The position numbers were made by a program, and so were the translations under genes. A stretch of 64,000 bases of DNA from Sanguinoderma infundibulare (Eukaryota; Basidiomycota; Agaricomycetes; Polyporales; Polyporaceae), in NCBI GenBank assembly GCA_032821775.1, contig JAVLRN010000003.1, positions 930,001-994,000 of the forward strand, written 5' to 3'. The notes beneath the pieces are model-generated. The model was not told the DNA's origin, made no database searches, and saw only the letters and a list, made by a program, of their open reading frames with translations. Positions 10,629 to 21,257 of the stretch are shown here, one piece after another (positions within the stretch are counted from its first letter, which is position 1; the number at the start of each line of letters is the position of its first letter).

Positions 10629-12278
10629 ATGGCAGGCCACCTTCCAATGCATGGAAAGGCTCTGCGCCAAGAATGGCTCCAGCAGAGGCACTCTCTACTC
10701 GCAAAACAGGACGTCCTGCGCAAGGAACTCGCCAGCCTCGACCTGCTCCTCAATGCCTCAGTGCCCGTCAACCGACTGCCCGACGAGCTCCTCGTCGAAA
10801 TATTCACCCACTTCCGCACTCGTATCCTCGCTTCTACCTTTGATCCCAGATTTGTCCCTGCCCGCTGGATGGCCATCCCAGCCGTTTGTCGTCGCTGGCG
10901 GCACGTCGTTTGCTCCACATCACTCTTATGGCGTACCATCGACGTTCATCGCAACCCCGGCTGGCTTACTCTCTCCTTGTCCCGCGCCGCTAATGCACAA
11001 GCAGACGTCAGTTTCCTCGATGCCAACTTCCCGCCTCCAAAGCTCGCCATATTGTTCAGGCACCGCCCCTGGTTACGCTCCCTCTCCTTCCTCGATGCAA
11101 AGTCTTCCTGGATGCCCTATTTGGCTCCTCTCTTCTTCATGCCAATGCCCGTGCTCGAATCCTTGAATTTCCACAAGCGACCTGACAATGTCCGCGAAGA
11201 CCTCGGACTCCGCGCCAACATGCATCCCAAACTCACATCTCTCACCCTCCACGGTCTCTTTGCCCCAAACGACCCTGCCATATACGCAAACCTTCGCAGC
11301 CTTGAATTGGCTCATTGTAATTGGTCCGGCTCCTTCGACTCCTTTTTGGACCTCCTCCAGGCTGGCGTCCGCATCGACAGGCTCGTCCTTGACAACTGCT
11401 TAGAGCAATACCAGCAGCTCGCCGCCAATCAACGATTGCCGACCCGCACCCCGCCAATCGTCCTCCCGACCTTGCGCACCCTGCACCTGCGCGGCCGCCA
11501 AGCTTCACTCACATCCTCCGTCCTCTCCAACCTTAGCATTCCCAATGCTGTCGACGTCGTTGTCGAGGGCGACGTCTTTGTCTACTTTGAAGGCGATGTA
11601 ACGACCGGCGTTTCCGATTTCCTCCCGACCAACACCCTCACTAACTTGCCCATCCTGGCCACCGTGAATTCCGTGGACGTCATCGTGGACAGCTACATAA
11701 ACGACCTCCGAGGCAAGAGCTCGACCGGCGCGACGGTCCGCCTCTCCCTCTTCTCCTCTCTCGCGGATATCCTCTGGCTCTCGTCGCTTCACCGCGCCAT
11801 CGGCGACCTTACTTCAGTATACAGCGCCGTGAATCTCACGCACATCGGTATCGAATGCGACTATAACACGTTCTCCGTAGATATTTGGCAAGAGCTCTTC
11901 GAAACCTTCGACAATTTGGAGAACCTGACACTCAACGGCACCGGCCAGCTCGACAGCATGTGGGTCGGGCTGAACTATCAGAGGCGCCAGCCCATCGCCT
12001 GTCCTCGTCTGCGAATCATAGCCACCGGACACGAGCACGGCCTGGGGGACACGGACGTCTTCTCGACCCTGATGCTCCAAACTCTTCGCGAGAGGAGCGA
12101 TCGGGGCAGCCGGCTGGACAGTCTGAACCTTCGCCTGTTCCGCTTGGAGACTGGCCCCTTCCTCGTCGGAGGCTTGAATCGAGACGAATTTCTGAAGGAG
12201 CTCGAGGACCTGGTGGACGATGTTAACTTTCGGGAAATTGGACTTGTACGTGACAAGTCGACGCTCGCTTCTTGCTAG
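10629..12278 (+). CDS. F-box domain protein
   Basis: Probable substrate receptor of an SCF ubiquitin ligase. One long exon of 549 codons from ATG 10629 (context accATGg). Residues 5-42 look like a short coiled coil (QQRHSLLAKQDVLRKEL). The F-box follows at about 47-100: VNRLPDELLVEIFTHF, then AVCRRWRHVVCSTSLLWRTI. The rest has spaced Leu-rich segments (LRSLSFL, LTSLTLHGLF, LRSLELAHC, LRTLHL) like a degenerate LRR, as in many Agaricomycete F-box proteins. The target is unknown. At the 3' end a possible intron (GTACGT near 12245 to TAG 12278) would replace the last residues and move the stop to 12318-12320; both ends are possible. Confidence 0.85.
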   Translation: MAGHLPMHGKALRQEWLQQRHSLLAKQDVLRKELASLDLLLNASVPVNRLPDELLVEIFTHFRTRILASTFDPRFVPARWMAIPAVCRRWRHVVCSTSLLWRTIDVHRNPGWLTLSLSRAANAQADVSFLDANFPPPKLAILFRHRPWLRSLSFLDAKSSWMPYLAPLFFMPMPVLESLNFHKRPDNVREDLGLRANMHPKLTSLTLHGLFAPNDPAIYANLRSLELAHCNWSGSFDSFLDLLQAGVRIDRLVLDNCLEQYQQLAANQRLPTRTPPIVLPTLRTLHLRGRQASLTSSVLSNLSIPNAVDVVVEGDVFVYFEGDVTTGVSDFLPTNTLTNLPILATVNSVDVIVDSYINDLRGKSSTGATVRLSLFSSLADILWLSSLHRAIGDLTSVYSAVNLTHIGIECDYNTFSVDIWQELFETFDNLENLTLNGTGQLDSMWVGLNYQRRQPIACPRLRIIATGHEHGLGDTDVFSTLMLQTLRERSDRGSRLDSLNLRLFRLETGPFLVGGLNRDEFLKELEDLVDDVNFREIGLVRDKSTLASC

Positions 12279-12661
12279 ATGCTTACCATCCGTCCTCGTC
12301 AGTATTACCCCGATGCATGAGGAGTGCGCCAACGGTTTGACACGGATTGCAAGATCATCTACGCCTAGTCAGGATCTACGCGTAGAGTACTCGTATGTAA
12401 GCGCACACACAATTCCACTCGTTGCGCGCAGGATACATATTGATAACTAACAGGGTCCTAGGTATACGTTCGCGGTAATTGAACTCTTCGTAACAATCAA
12501 GCCATGAAGGTTCTGGTAACCTGTTGTGCACCTTTGAAGTAACCATGCTCGACCAATGGCGTGGTCCCCTTCATTTTTGTGACTACTGCAGTGGGTGTGT
12601 GCTGGCTTGCTAGTAACTCTCAGTCAAATAATGCTCTCATCATTTAGCTTTGCACACTGCT
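12279..12661. other. Convergent intergenic region
   Basis: About 380 bp between the F-box stop and the stop of the secreted-protein gene. It may include a final exon of the F-box gene up to 12320; otherwise nothing is recognised. Confidence 0.5.
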
Positions 12662-13339
12662 CTACAGTAACCCGAACAGGGTAAAGATGAGGTTGCTACC
12701 CTCACCCCCAGGGAACGTGACGTTCGCGACCAAGAACCGACTGTTAAGAGAGCTCCACGTCTCCGAATCGGTCTCGAGATGTCTGCAAAATACCAATGAT
12801 CAATCGTGAAGACAGACAGATGTTGCAAGCTTACTCACACATAGACGACATCGGACTGGAAGGGAACGCTGGACAAGAATGGTCCGTAAGCGTTGTTTTG
12901 GCGAAATCGAGCAAGGCACTGACCCAACCCCGCTCACGTGAAGATATGCGAGCTTCTGGTCAACCGCCCATCGCAGAGGGAGGACGCCGATTGGGAAGAA
13001 TATCCCCGAGTCGCTGATGACACCGGTATCGGAAGCGGCGGGGAGGAGGCTCGCGACAGGGTTTCCGGACGTATCAGTCAGGTTTCCACTGTACACACAT
13101 AGGGATCATGAATGAAAGGACAACACAAGCGTTGCGTCTTCCTCAACTCACCCATTCAACACAATGTCAAGCCTCGTACCGAACGGCCCATTGAGGCTAT
13201 TGATCGCCGCGACTTGGTATTCGCCAAAGAACAGTGTCTCGAACTGAGGCACCTGGTTGGGAGTGATGGCAGGCGCGGTCGAAGCCGACACGGCCAGCGC
13301 AGTGAGAATAGAGGAGAGGGCTGACAACGCGACACGCAT
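12662..13339 (-). CDS. Small putative secreted protein
   Basis: No family recognised. ATG 13339 starts a classic signal peptide: MRVALSALSSILTALAVSAS, with cleavage probably near residues 20-24 (ASTAPA). The mature part begins PQFETLFFGEYQVAAIN. Introns at about 13088-13150, 12886-12938 and 12784-12834 join phases to continue through NLTDTSGNP and SDSGIFFPIGVLPLRW, then SDVVYV, and finish with NVTFPGGEGSNLIFTLFGLL at 12662-12664. Two N-x-T sequons (NLT, NVT) fit an extracellular protein. Total is about 155 aa with no cysteine pattern typical of small cysteine-rich effectors. A TATA-like element lies about 130 bp upstream. Confidence 0.65.
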
Positions 13340-13825
13340 CGTGCTTGTAGTCCAGGTGCCTTCTACAAGCCTTGCGTTTTTGTACTCAAATCGATGCAAC
13401 GGACGGAACGGACGTTGTGCTTGCTTCGGCCGTAAGTCCTAAACAGGCCGCCCGTCTGATGTCATCCTCTATATATTTCACTCATGTCATACTCGGTCGG
13501 CGTCGAGTCTCACCCGAGGTTACAGCAAGGTCCCGAACCTTTAGCAGCACACTCTGACGGCAGGAGGAGTCATGTGGAAGCATGTGGGACGACGCAACCT
13601 CGCAACTGGCATTGAATCGACGAGTCAGCCAACATCCGCAAATCTCGAACGTCCGAGCTTATGTGCTATGTGCGGACTTTGGGCAATCCGTTATGACAAA
13701 GGAACCGCCGCACAACATAAAGCCAGATGAGAGCTACACGCACCACCGTGGATGGCGCAAAACAGATGGTCGGGATCTCCAAATAATGTCGACGTCGTAC
13801 GAGACGCTATCGACTTCCGGGAATT
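13340..13825. other. Intergenic
   Basis: About 485 bp with the promoter of the secreted-protein gene; no convincing ORF, repeat or RNA gene seen. Confidence 0.5.
13470..13476 (-). promoter_or_regulatory. Candidate TATA box of the secreted-protein gene
   Basis: ATATATAGAGG on the minus strand about 131 bp upstream of ATG 13339. The assignment rests on sequence and position only. Confidence 0.35.
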
Positions 13826-14455
13826 TCACCACGATAAAAGGATAGGTTTTGTATGCAGCGACTCTAGATATGGGAGAAACTTTTGTGAAGGCCGCGCCGC
13901 GGTGACTACAACAACCCGCAAGAGAAAATGGATTCCTCCACAAAGAAGGGGGCGAGCGTGCTGCTGTCGGCGAACGTCGACAAGCGTAAAGCTCGCACCC
14001 TTCTTGAAGTGCCTCTTGTGCTTCGGTGCCGCCTTCTTCTCGCTCTCCACCAGCTCCCAAGGCGCTTCGAATCCCATCTCCTTCGACTCGGACTCACCTA
14101 AACCGCGCTCCTCCAGTTCGCGCAAGTCGCGCAAGTATTCAGCGACGAAGACCTCGTCCACCAATGCTTCCATTCCCAGATCACCGGAGTTGCTTTCATG
14201 GTTGACCAAGATAGCCCGTCAATTTATCGACCTTGAGAAAAAGGGAAGGTGGCTGAGAGGCTGGCCGGAAGTATCGAAGACAGAACCAGTGGAGGTATAG
14301 CCAGAGTTATCCGTAGAAGAGTAATCAAACGAGCTCGAGGTATCGGAAGTACGAGAGATGTGCAGATGTTGGTCCGAGTCGACGAGCTCCGGTGAATGGG
14401 ATGAAGGGTTGTGTACAAAGTATGAGTCCGCTCGTGCCCGGCGGTCGTTGCACAT
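13826..14455 (-). CDS. Weak hypothetical ORF upstream of MPE1
   Basis: Not recognised. From ATG 14455 one frame gives a Ser/Thr/Asp-rich segment (SDTSSSFDYSSTDNSG). An in-phase junction between AG before GTCGAT (about 14235) and GAAAG near 14197 would continue into MEALVDEVFVAEYLRDLREL, an acidic helix-forming stretch that reads like real protein, and on to a stop at 13826. The intron would be only about 39 nt with a weak donor, so the model may be wrong or the locus non-coding. It is divergent from MPE1 with about 160 bp between starts. Confidence 0.3.
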
Positions 14456-14616
14456 CGCGCGGCTGCTTTCGCGTTTGGCTCTCGTCACCCATCTGCTACG
14501 CTCCACGTCGTCGGCCACTTCCCTGTCCCCTTCCCTGTCCTTCCTTTGATCTCAACGCAACGCAGTGCACTGTGTATAACTAGTGCAGCCGAGCGCAATC
14601 GATTGTTTTTCACTCC

Positions 14617-16730
14617 ATGGCATCGTCCGTCTTCTACAAATTCAAATCCCAGAGGGATGAGTCCCGGGTGACCTTCGACGGCACCGGCATCTCTGTGTTC
14701 GAACTCAAGAAAGAAATCATCCTTTCCAACAACCTCAATAAGGCCAATGACTTTGACCTCCTTGTTCTCGACAGCTCGGGCGAAGGTCGGTGCAAGCAGT
14801 TCAAGCCTAACTGGACAGTTCCCTCATCTTGGGTATGTGCACAGAGTACAAGGACGATTCTTCCGTCATCCCTCGTTCCTCCTCCGTCATTGTCAAGCGA
14901 GTCCCTGCTCGCCCTGGAAGGGGCGCAGCAAGGTATCTTGGCTCCGCCGGTCCCGTCCAAGCCTTGTCTGACCCACCCAAGTCCGGGCCAGGAGGCGGCG
15001 GTGGATGGCGACCGGGCGGAAACATGTCAAGACGCTTCGATGCCAAGGAGCCCAAGGAAGAGCCCCGGGCCGCAGAGAAGGCACCCGCCTCCGTACGTGC
15101 TTCTGTCCTCCGACATACGCAGTCCAACTTGATCGTTGTCTTAGATCTCCCTCAAGCCTGTGGTAACCCAAGAGGATGAGGCGGAGGCCATGGCTGCCAT
15201 GTTCCAGGCCCAAACGGCCAACTGGGAGGAGACCCAGGAAAAGATGTCGCAGTTGGTGCCGCGCCCTGGCGCACTCCCTTCTTCCGTACCACCCCGAGAT
15301 CTAACGAAGTTCGTTTTGTACGTATGTCCATGTCTCCGACCGTCCGAATAGTGCCGTAAAGATCTACAACCAACCTCGCGGTGCCCCTCGCGGAGGAAAA
15401 CCATACCAGCCCTTGCATCACCACTCCGACCGCCCATTGCCTCCAAGTTATGTTTGCTACCGATGTGGACAGAAAGGTCCGTCCGTCCCCCACTGCCGGA
15501 GAATGTCTCCTTATGCCCCTTCTCGCGGCTCTCATACCCCTCAGGCCACTGGATCCAGGATTGCCCGACTAACAACGACCGCGAGTTCGACAACCGACCA
15601 CGGATCAAGCGCACTACTGGTATCCCGCGAAGTTTCCTCAAAGCTGTTGAAAACCCCATCACCGGACCGCTCGGGGCAGGAGTCATGGTCACCCCCGAAG
15701 GAGGCTACGTCGTCGCACAGCCCGACTCGTACGTCCACCACAACGCCATTCTCTCCTTCCAACAACCCACTGACCCAGCTTCAAAGCGCTTCATGGCAAA
15801 AACAAGTGTCCCGCCACAAGGGCCTCACCGAAGCCGACATCCGTGAACGCCCGCCCTCGGACCCCTCCCTGCAGTGCCCGATCGACCACAAGCTCTTCCG
15901 GGACGCGGTCAAGACGCCCTGCTGCGGGACGCTCTACTGCGAGGAATGCGTACAGACACACCTACTCGAGCGCGACTTCCTCTGCCCGAACTGTGCGCGC
16001 AAGATCCCGAGCCTAGACAAGCTCATCGTCGACAAGCCGACCCGCGCGCATGTGCACGAATATGTCGACGCGGAGATCGAGAGGAGCAGACAGGAGGCGG
16101 AGAAGGAGGAGCGCGAGGCCCTGGCGAAGGGCGTGAGCGTAAGCGGCGACAAGGTGCGCACCCTTTCCCTCCCCTCAATTTCGATCTCGAAGCGGCGGCT
16201 GACGCACTTATCGGTCCTGCCTGCAGGAGGGCCAGAAGGCCGGAGAGGGTGCAGCGGCGGGCGGCGAGGGCGAAGAGTCCTTTTACGGCGACGGCATCGA
16301 CGTCGCGCAGATCATCGCCCAGCTCCAGGCGCAGATCCAGCAGCTTCAGGCGATGCTCAATAACGCGTCCATCCCCGCGCCCGCGCGCCAGCAGGCGCAG
16401 CTCAAGCACCAGCAGCTCCAGATGGAGCTCCAGCAGGCCCAGGCGGTCGCCGCCATGGCCGCCGCGCAGTCTTTCAGCATGCCCGCCGCGGCCGCCATGG
16501 CCAGCATGAGCGCGGGGATGGGCGTGCAGGGCGGGATGGGTGTGCAGGGCGAGTTCAGGCAGTGGACGAACCCGTTCTCGAATCAGCAGCCGGCGGGGCA
16601 GGACTCGGCGTACCAGCGGCTGCCGTTGAATAATAGGCGGAGGCCGCTCAAGAGGGATCGGCCTTCGGACTTCTTGGAGATTTCGGGCGCGCAGCAGGGC
16701 GACGCGAAGACGCCGCGGTACTGGGAGTGA
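14617..16730 (+). CDS. MPE1: Mpe1/RBBP6-type mRNA 3'-end processing factor
   Basis: Subunit of the nuclear cleavage and polyadenylation factor; RBBP6 relatives also act as E3 ligases. ATG 14617. The N-terminal DWNN ubiquitin-like domain (SVFYKFKSQRDESRVTFDGT to VIVKRVPARPGRGAARY) spans the first two exons. Next is a linker with SRRFDAKEPKEEPR, then a CCHC zinc knuckle, YVCYRCGQKGHWIQDCP, split by an intron (about 15476-15549). A RING-like domain follows (about 15870-16030): CPIDHKLFRDAV, PCCGTLYCEECV and CPNCARK. A charged helix and a Gln/Ala/Met-rich C-terminal tail end at 16730 (KTPRYWE). Six or seven exons and about 540 aa. Domain order is complete for the family. Confidence 0.93.
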
Positions 16731-17743
16731 GTAGGAGTTGGAGCGACTACCTCGTAATGGTCTACGGATGACTCGACAGGCTCTGGAATATACACGCATG
16801 TATTCCCCCGATGCGTTCGACACTTGGTCGATACCGATAGCTCGATATGATCGCGTTCACGGCAACTGTGCAAGTGCCCAACCTGGCATCCTGCGTCGAC
16901 CTGTGATGTTGGCAATTTACACGATATATTGCGATGTCTCCGTCATGGATTTCGACAGCGAGTCCCTGCAGCCTCCATCTAAATAATCGGCCAAACTGAA
17001 AGCACTTTTAGGCATCCAGCAAATATCTGCAGATAGGACACATAGCATTGCAAAGGTAGTGTAAACATGCGAGGTGTCCGATTACGGTGAATAGATCCAA
17101 GACACAGTCCAAGACGCGCATATGTTCACTCGCCAGGCCTTCAGCGACGGCGTAGTACCGGGTATTGTCGTCACCCTTGATCACGTCGTGGTCTTCTAAC
17201 GGCTCTTGGATCGATATCGCTCGGCAGAAGCTAAGAAAGAGATCCTGAAAAAAAGGAGGTTAACGCAGCGGCGTAACGGAGAAAGAGCCCAGTCCAAATC
17301 CGACGTAACCACCTCCACACTGCCACGACAACACCCGCAACCACCGCCGCAGCAACATCGACAACCACGTCCCCGACGAGGGAGACCGGGTTCATTGGGG
17401 CGATCAACACCCTCCCCAGCTTCACCGATGCCAGTCCGTCGGCACGAACGATAGTAGAAGGTGAAGGGGCACGACAGACCCTTGGGCGGGCCTCACCGCC
17501 GCAATCGTCGGATTCATGACTCCCTCCAGCGGACTTGGACTTGGCCACGCCTGTTGGGTATATCCAACGAGCCCGGGGTCCACGGTCTTCGGCACGCATG
17601 TTCGATGTCCGTCGTCCAGACGGCCCGGGCCGTCCTAGAATAAGAACGAAGAGAGAGCTGGAGGGCAGTAATGGGGTGAACGAGGGTCATATAATAGGCG
17701 AGTCCAAGTTGAGGCTAACATTGGGCTGACACTCGCGTTGTGC
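16731..17743. other. Intergenic, about 1 kb
   Basis: No supported gene. A minus-strand frame at 17231-17599 has a Val/Ala run (VVVDVAAAVVAGVVVAVW) but no start context or family; I treat it as chance in GC-rich sequence. Confidence 0.45.
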
Positions 17744-18082
17744 TCATGCCACGCCGCAATGGACCTGGCGAAATGAGATGATCAGGAAGCGTTGACCTGC
17801 GACCTGTCGGTGATTCCGAAGCCATGTCAGAAGCCTATCATAAGTGTGGACTCGGAGCATCTGCTCGACTTCCAGCTCGTCCGCGATGTCTTGCTCATCG
17901 CTCTGGACACCGAAGGTAGCCCAGGGAGAGACGAGAGGAGTATTGTCGGTCGCGCTAGGGTCAACCGCCACCTTGAGGGCCGGACGAGCCTCGTCCAGAT
18001 TCGTCCGCTGGGGGCGATCAGCTCCGAACGGCGGTGGCCTGAAGTAAGGCAAGGGCTTGGAGAATGTCTTCCCGACGACCAT
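17744..18082 (-). CDS. Hypothetical protein, 112 aa
   Basis: Family not recognised. Unspliced ORF from ATG 18082. It begins VGKTFSKPLPYFRPPPFG and continues to an acidic stretch QSDEQDIADELEVEQML before ending HCGVA at 17744. Amino-acid use looks coding. Just upstream in another frame lies MSSYTDIALFTLKTPGGQY (ATG near 18189), which may be the true N-terminus joined by an undetected splice or a frameshift. The locus could be a young gene or a gene remnant. Confidence 0.35.
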   Translation of the reverse strand: MVVGKTFSKPLPYFRPPPFGADRPQRTNLDEARPALKVAVDPSATDNTPLVSPWATFGVQSDEQDIADELEVEQMLRVHTYDRLLTWLRNHRQVAGQRFLIISFRQVHCGVA

Positions 18083-19024
18083 GCACGGTACTCTGCGACG
18101 ACCTTGTTCTTTCTGAGCACTGAACGTCCAAAGTATTGCCCGCCAGGGGTCTTGAGCGTGAAGAGAGCGATGTCGGTGTAGGAAGACATAGTCGGAGACT
18201 AGAACGATGTGGAGATAAGTGCAGAGAAAGGCGGGATACTGCACAGCAGTATTGGGGCTGTGAGGGGTAGGAGACAGGCAGATGTCGAGCTCGAGATTGC
18301 AGTTTCCGGATGGTCTCCTGGTCGTGTTCGAAACGGCATGCATGCCGCACATTCGCCGACTCGGGGCGGCTGACAGAACATGCTGGGGTTGCATGAGATT
18401 ACTGTATAAAGCCTTAGCTCCAGACGGAAGATCAGTAATACAGTATAGCAAAAGCGCTGCTGGTGGACCGTGGTGAAGGCCGTTCAACTGAGTTGGTTCG
18501 ACTAGACGCAATACCACGTCAAGGTTCCAGAAAACCATTGCCCAACATGTGCGCTTAGACTTCCTTTTTGAGGGCTGACGTCAGACACAGAACCACCGCA
18601 GGCCGCCACTTTCGGACAGCACCGCCCAGTCTGCTCACTGTCCCCCACGGTGCTTGTCCTTCATTACTGTCTGACTGACACGCTGTCACACATGAATGCT
18701 ACCATGGAACGTGGCATCTATCAAGCTCTCTGGGCCTCGCTATTCAGGCCCTTGATGGAAACTTGGTCGTCTGAGGTATGTCGAAGCTCACTATATGCGC
18801 CTAATTCTTCAATCGCTGACGGACTACAATGTGTTTTTACATAAGACGTTCGGTATTCCAGAGGTGCAGACGAATAAGCGGTGCCTACTGGGGAGGTGAG
18901 CACTCGGTCCCGATCATTACCTCCGCCCCAATATACCCGCCGCCAGACTCGCTCGCAACTCTTCACCTACCCCTCTTACTTGTCCTACGCTGCTGCGCAG
19001 TGAGCTCTACTCTCTCCACCCAGC
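18083..19024. other. Intergenic, upstream of the acidic orphan gene
   Basis: About 940 bp including a possible N-terminal piece of the preceding ORF near 18087-18189. The last 120 bp before 19025 are CT-rich, a common leader style in this window. No other gene is supported. Confidence 0.45.
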
Positions 19025-19951
19025 ATGTCTAGCCTCTTCCCCTCCGCGCGTTTCTACTCCCTCGAAAGGCCCGCCTGCGACCTGGTGTGCTGGCCACTCG
19101 CATTCTCCAGGTACCCCTTTGCCCCGGTGTCCGACCTCCCCTCTGGCCAGGGGACTCGGATGCTCCTTCAAGGGGATCGCGAGCCAGTCTCGCCGAACGC
19201 TCAGCCGAGCTTCCTCGACCTCGACCGCCAGGTGCGATCTTGGCAGACGTCGGAGCAGCAGAGCTTGGGCAGCGAGTGGAGTATTCCGGACACGGACAAG
19301 TACGACTATGGTGAGTGGGGATTGGACGCGTTGGCGGCTGGTGAGGAAGGGGAGTGTGGCGACTCTCCGGAACGTTTGTCGCCGCCCGCCGTGCTCTCCC
19401 CACCTTCCGAGGCTGCGTCGAGCGACGAAGATGGCATTCTTCACCCCTCGTCTGCAGTCTTGAAGGGCGCTGGTTCTGGGTCTGCCCCCGAGTGCTGGTT
19501 TTCCGAAGAGGACTGGCACGCGGGGGGTGGCGCTGACCCCGATCCGGTGTCTTTGTTCGACAGATCTTCCTACTCTACGAGCAGCGCCGGCGAGCGCAAT
19601 GCCGAGGAAGGTTGCGCTGATGACGAAGGTCGGAGTGCTGGCGCTGAAACTCCCCTCGTCATGAAGCCGACCTTCCTCGAAGACATCTCCGAGGAGAGTT
19701 GCAGTGTTATGGAGGACCAGTCTGGCGACCTGGTTCTCCTCGCCAAGTCAATGTCCCTCGCTGACGTGCTGGACTCGGACGCAAAGGCGGCCTTGGCGAC
19801 GAGCGAAGGTGCGGACGAGGACAGTAACGGCGACTCGAGCCTCACGGAGGACCGCAACTTCCACCTGCGCTCGTCCTACAGCCTGGACGCGGTCCCCCTT
19901 TATCTGGCGAGGATCTGGAAAGGATTTGCGAACGTGATCGGGACCCTTTGA
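19025..19951 (+). CDS. Acidic Ser-rich orphan protein, 308 aa
   Basis: Family not recognised. One uninterrupted exon from ATG 19025 to 19951. The N-terminus is compact and hydrophobic/aromatic (MSSLFPSARFYSLERPACDL). The middle is strongly acidic and disordered with repeated S/D/E clusters (SSDEDG, WSIPDTDKYDYGEWGLDAL). The C-terminal part has TFLEDISEESCSVMED and a final helix YLARIWKGFANVIGTL. Codon use is GC3-rich like its neighbours and the frame is long without introns, supporting a real gene. Short acidic-hydrophobic motifs would suit a regulatory or transcription-linked protein, but that is a guess. Confidence 0.6.
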   Translation: MSSLFPSARFYSLERPACDLVCWPLAFSRYPFAPVSDLPSGQGTRMLLQGDREPVSPNAQPSFLDLDRQVRSWQTSEQQSLGSEWSIPDTDKYDYGEWGLDALAAGEEGECGDSPERLSPPAVLSPPSEAASSDEDGILHPSSAVLKGAGSGSAPECWFSEEDWHAGGGADPDPVSLFDRSSYSTSSAGERNAEEGCADDEGRSAGAETPLVMKPTFLEDISEESCSVMEDQSGDLVLLAKSMSLADVLDSDAKAALATSEGADEDSNGDSSLTEDRNFHLRSSYSLDAVPLYLARIWKGFANVIGTL

Positions 19952-21257
19952 TGAAGCGGATCGTGATCGGATTTTGTCTGTTTCTTGGACTGTTTCTTGG
20001 ACTGAGTTCGCGGACTCTGCGCTTCTTCTGTACTTGGGTTCCGTTCGACGCATGCTGGACATGCATTCCCGGAGTGCCCATGTGTGTTTGGACTCGGAAT
20101 TGTATTGTGTCCGTGCTTTCCAACCTCTTCTTGCATGATGTGTGGACGATCGATGCCGTATAATGTTAGGATCGAATATAGGGGTCGCAAGCTCGAGGAA
20201 GCGACACAGGAATTCCATGTTGTTGCTTGAAGACGGACCCCGAAGTTGTTTTCCATTTCGCTTCCTGAGTACTATGGAGAGAGGCTGGCGAACTTGCAAC
20301 AGCGGACATCGTTAAACATGTTCGATATCATACTAGGCTGGATACCGGGAGACGCAGCTGCTGAGCGCGCGTCTGTCTTCTCAACTAGCTCTCTTCACCC
20401 TAGAATCTTGCTTTCGAATTTATGCGCAAGCATCTGGTTCATCCCGAGCTCGCAGGAGCCGATACATAATTCGAGGTCTATATTCGGAGTGTCTGAGACT
20501 TGACAGAAACGGAGGGGCACGATAAGCACCATCGCACCAACTTGAGATAGGCCAAAAAACGATGAAAAGCGCATTTCGGTTTCCCTGCTCGCAAGCAGGT
20601 ACTCGTCCCGAGGACCACGGAGAGGTATGCGCCAGGACCGGAGTCCCTCCCTCGGGATACGTACCTGTGTCTTGAGGACCGACGTCGCCAGGCAAACCCC
20701 AGGAAAGACGAACAGGGCGGCCGTCACTGTTCGCCTCCCCCGGGATCGCCCGAAACTTGCAGAGTCCAAGCCTGAAAAAGCGAAAAGTTCAGCGAGCGCG
20801 AGTCCTACTAGCAGAGTCAGACAGAATGCGACCAGTGCATGATACCGCGTCCGTCTCCGTCCTCGCGCCCGAGTCCAGCGACCGTCTTCCTGTCCGTCTT
20901 CGTGTCCAGCGTCCGTAATCGCGCCTTGTCCGTAATCGCGCCATGTCCATATTCAAGTCCGCGTCCGAGTCCGAGTCCAGCGTCCGTAATCGCGCCATGT
21001 CCGTATTCCGGTCGAAGTCGAAGTCCGAGTCCGAGTTCGCGTTCAAGTCCTTATCCGCGCCCGTGTCCGCCCGTGTGCCTGTCAGGCTAAGACGAACATT
21101 AAGCTGACGTAAAACGATAGAATTAAAAGCAAGGAACATACCGCCGAGAACACCAGTGCTCTCGAGGCCGGTGCAGCTCCGCCACGTGGGTGCTGAGGAC
21201 GGGAGGAGGGTTGGACGAGGTAGAATCGACGCCTACGGTCCGATCCCAGAATGCCGA
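19952..21257. other. Intergenic or unresolved gene territory with degenerate repeats
   Basis: About 1.3 kb. On the minus strand two frames look like membrane-helix coding: about 20,845-20,760 (ALVAFCLTLLVGLALAELF) and 21,150-21,084 (VFSAVCSLLLILSFYVSLM). Neither joins cleanly to a gene. Good donor (GTACGT at about 20,665) and acceptor (GAGCAG at about 20,590) sequences suggest a decayed or unmodelled gene. The GTCCG-rich repeat tract lies between. Confidence 0.4.
20840..21075. repeat. Degenerate GTCCG-rich short tandem repeat tract
   Basis: About 235 bp built from variants of gtccg, often as hexamers gtccga or gtccgc. It contains three exact copies of the 15-mer gtccgtaatcgcgcc at 20911-20925, 20928-20942 and 20982-20996. 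The antisense reading gives Asp/Ser and ARLRT runs. It resembles a minisatellite that has drifted, not a CRISPR: spacers are absent and copies are irregular. Confidence 0.75.

Noticed and set aside
16023..16823. 266-codon minus-strand ORF over MPE1
   Set aside because: Shadow of the MPE1 RING and tail exons; Arg/Leu/Pro-rich composition with no motif.
17231..17599. Minus-strand ORF with a Val/Ala-rich membrane-like segment
   Set aside because: No family motif or supported start, and composition fits chance in GC-rich DNA.
20840..21075. CRISPR-like array
   Set aside because: Repeats are short, irregular and partly overlapping with no uniform spacers, and the genome is eukaryotic.
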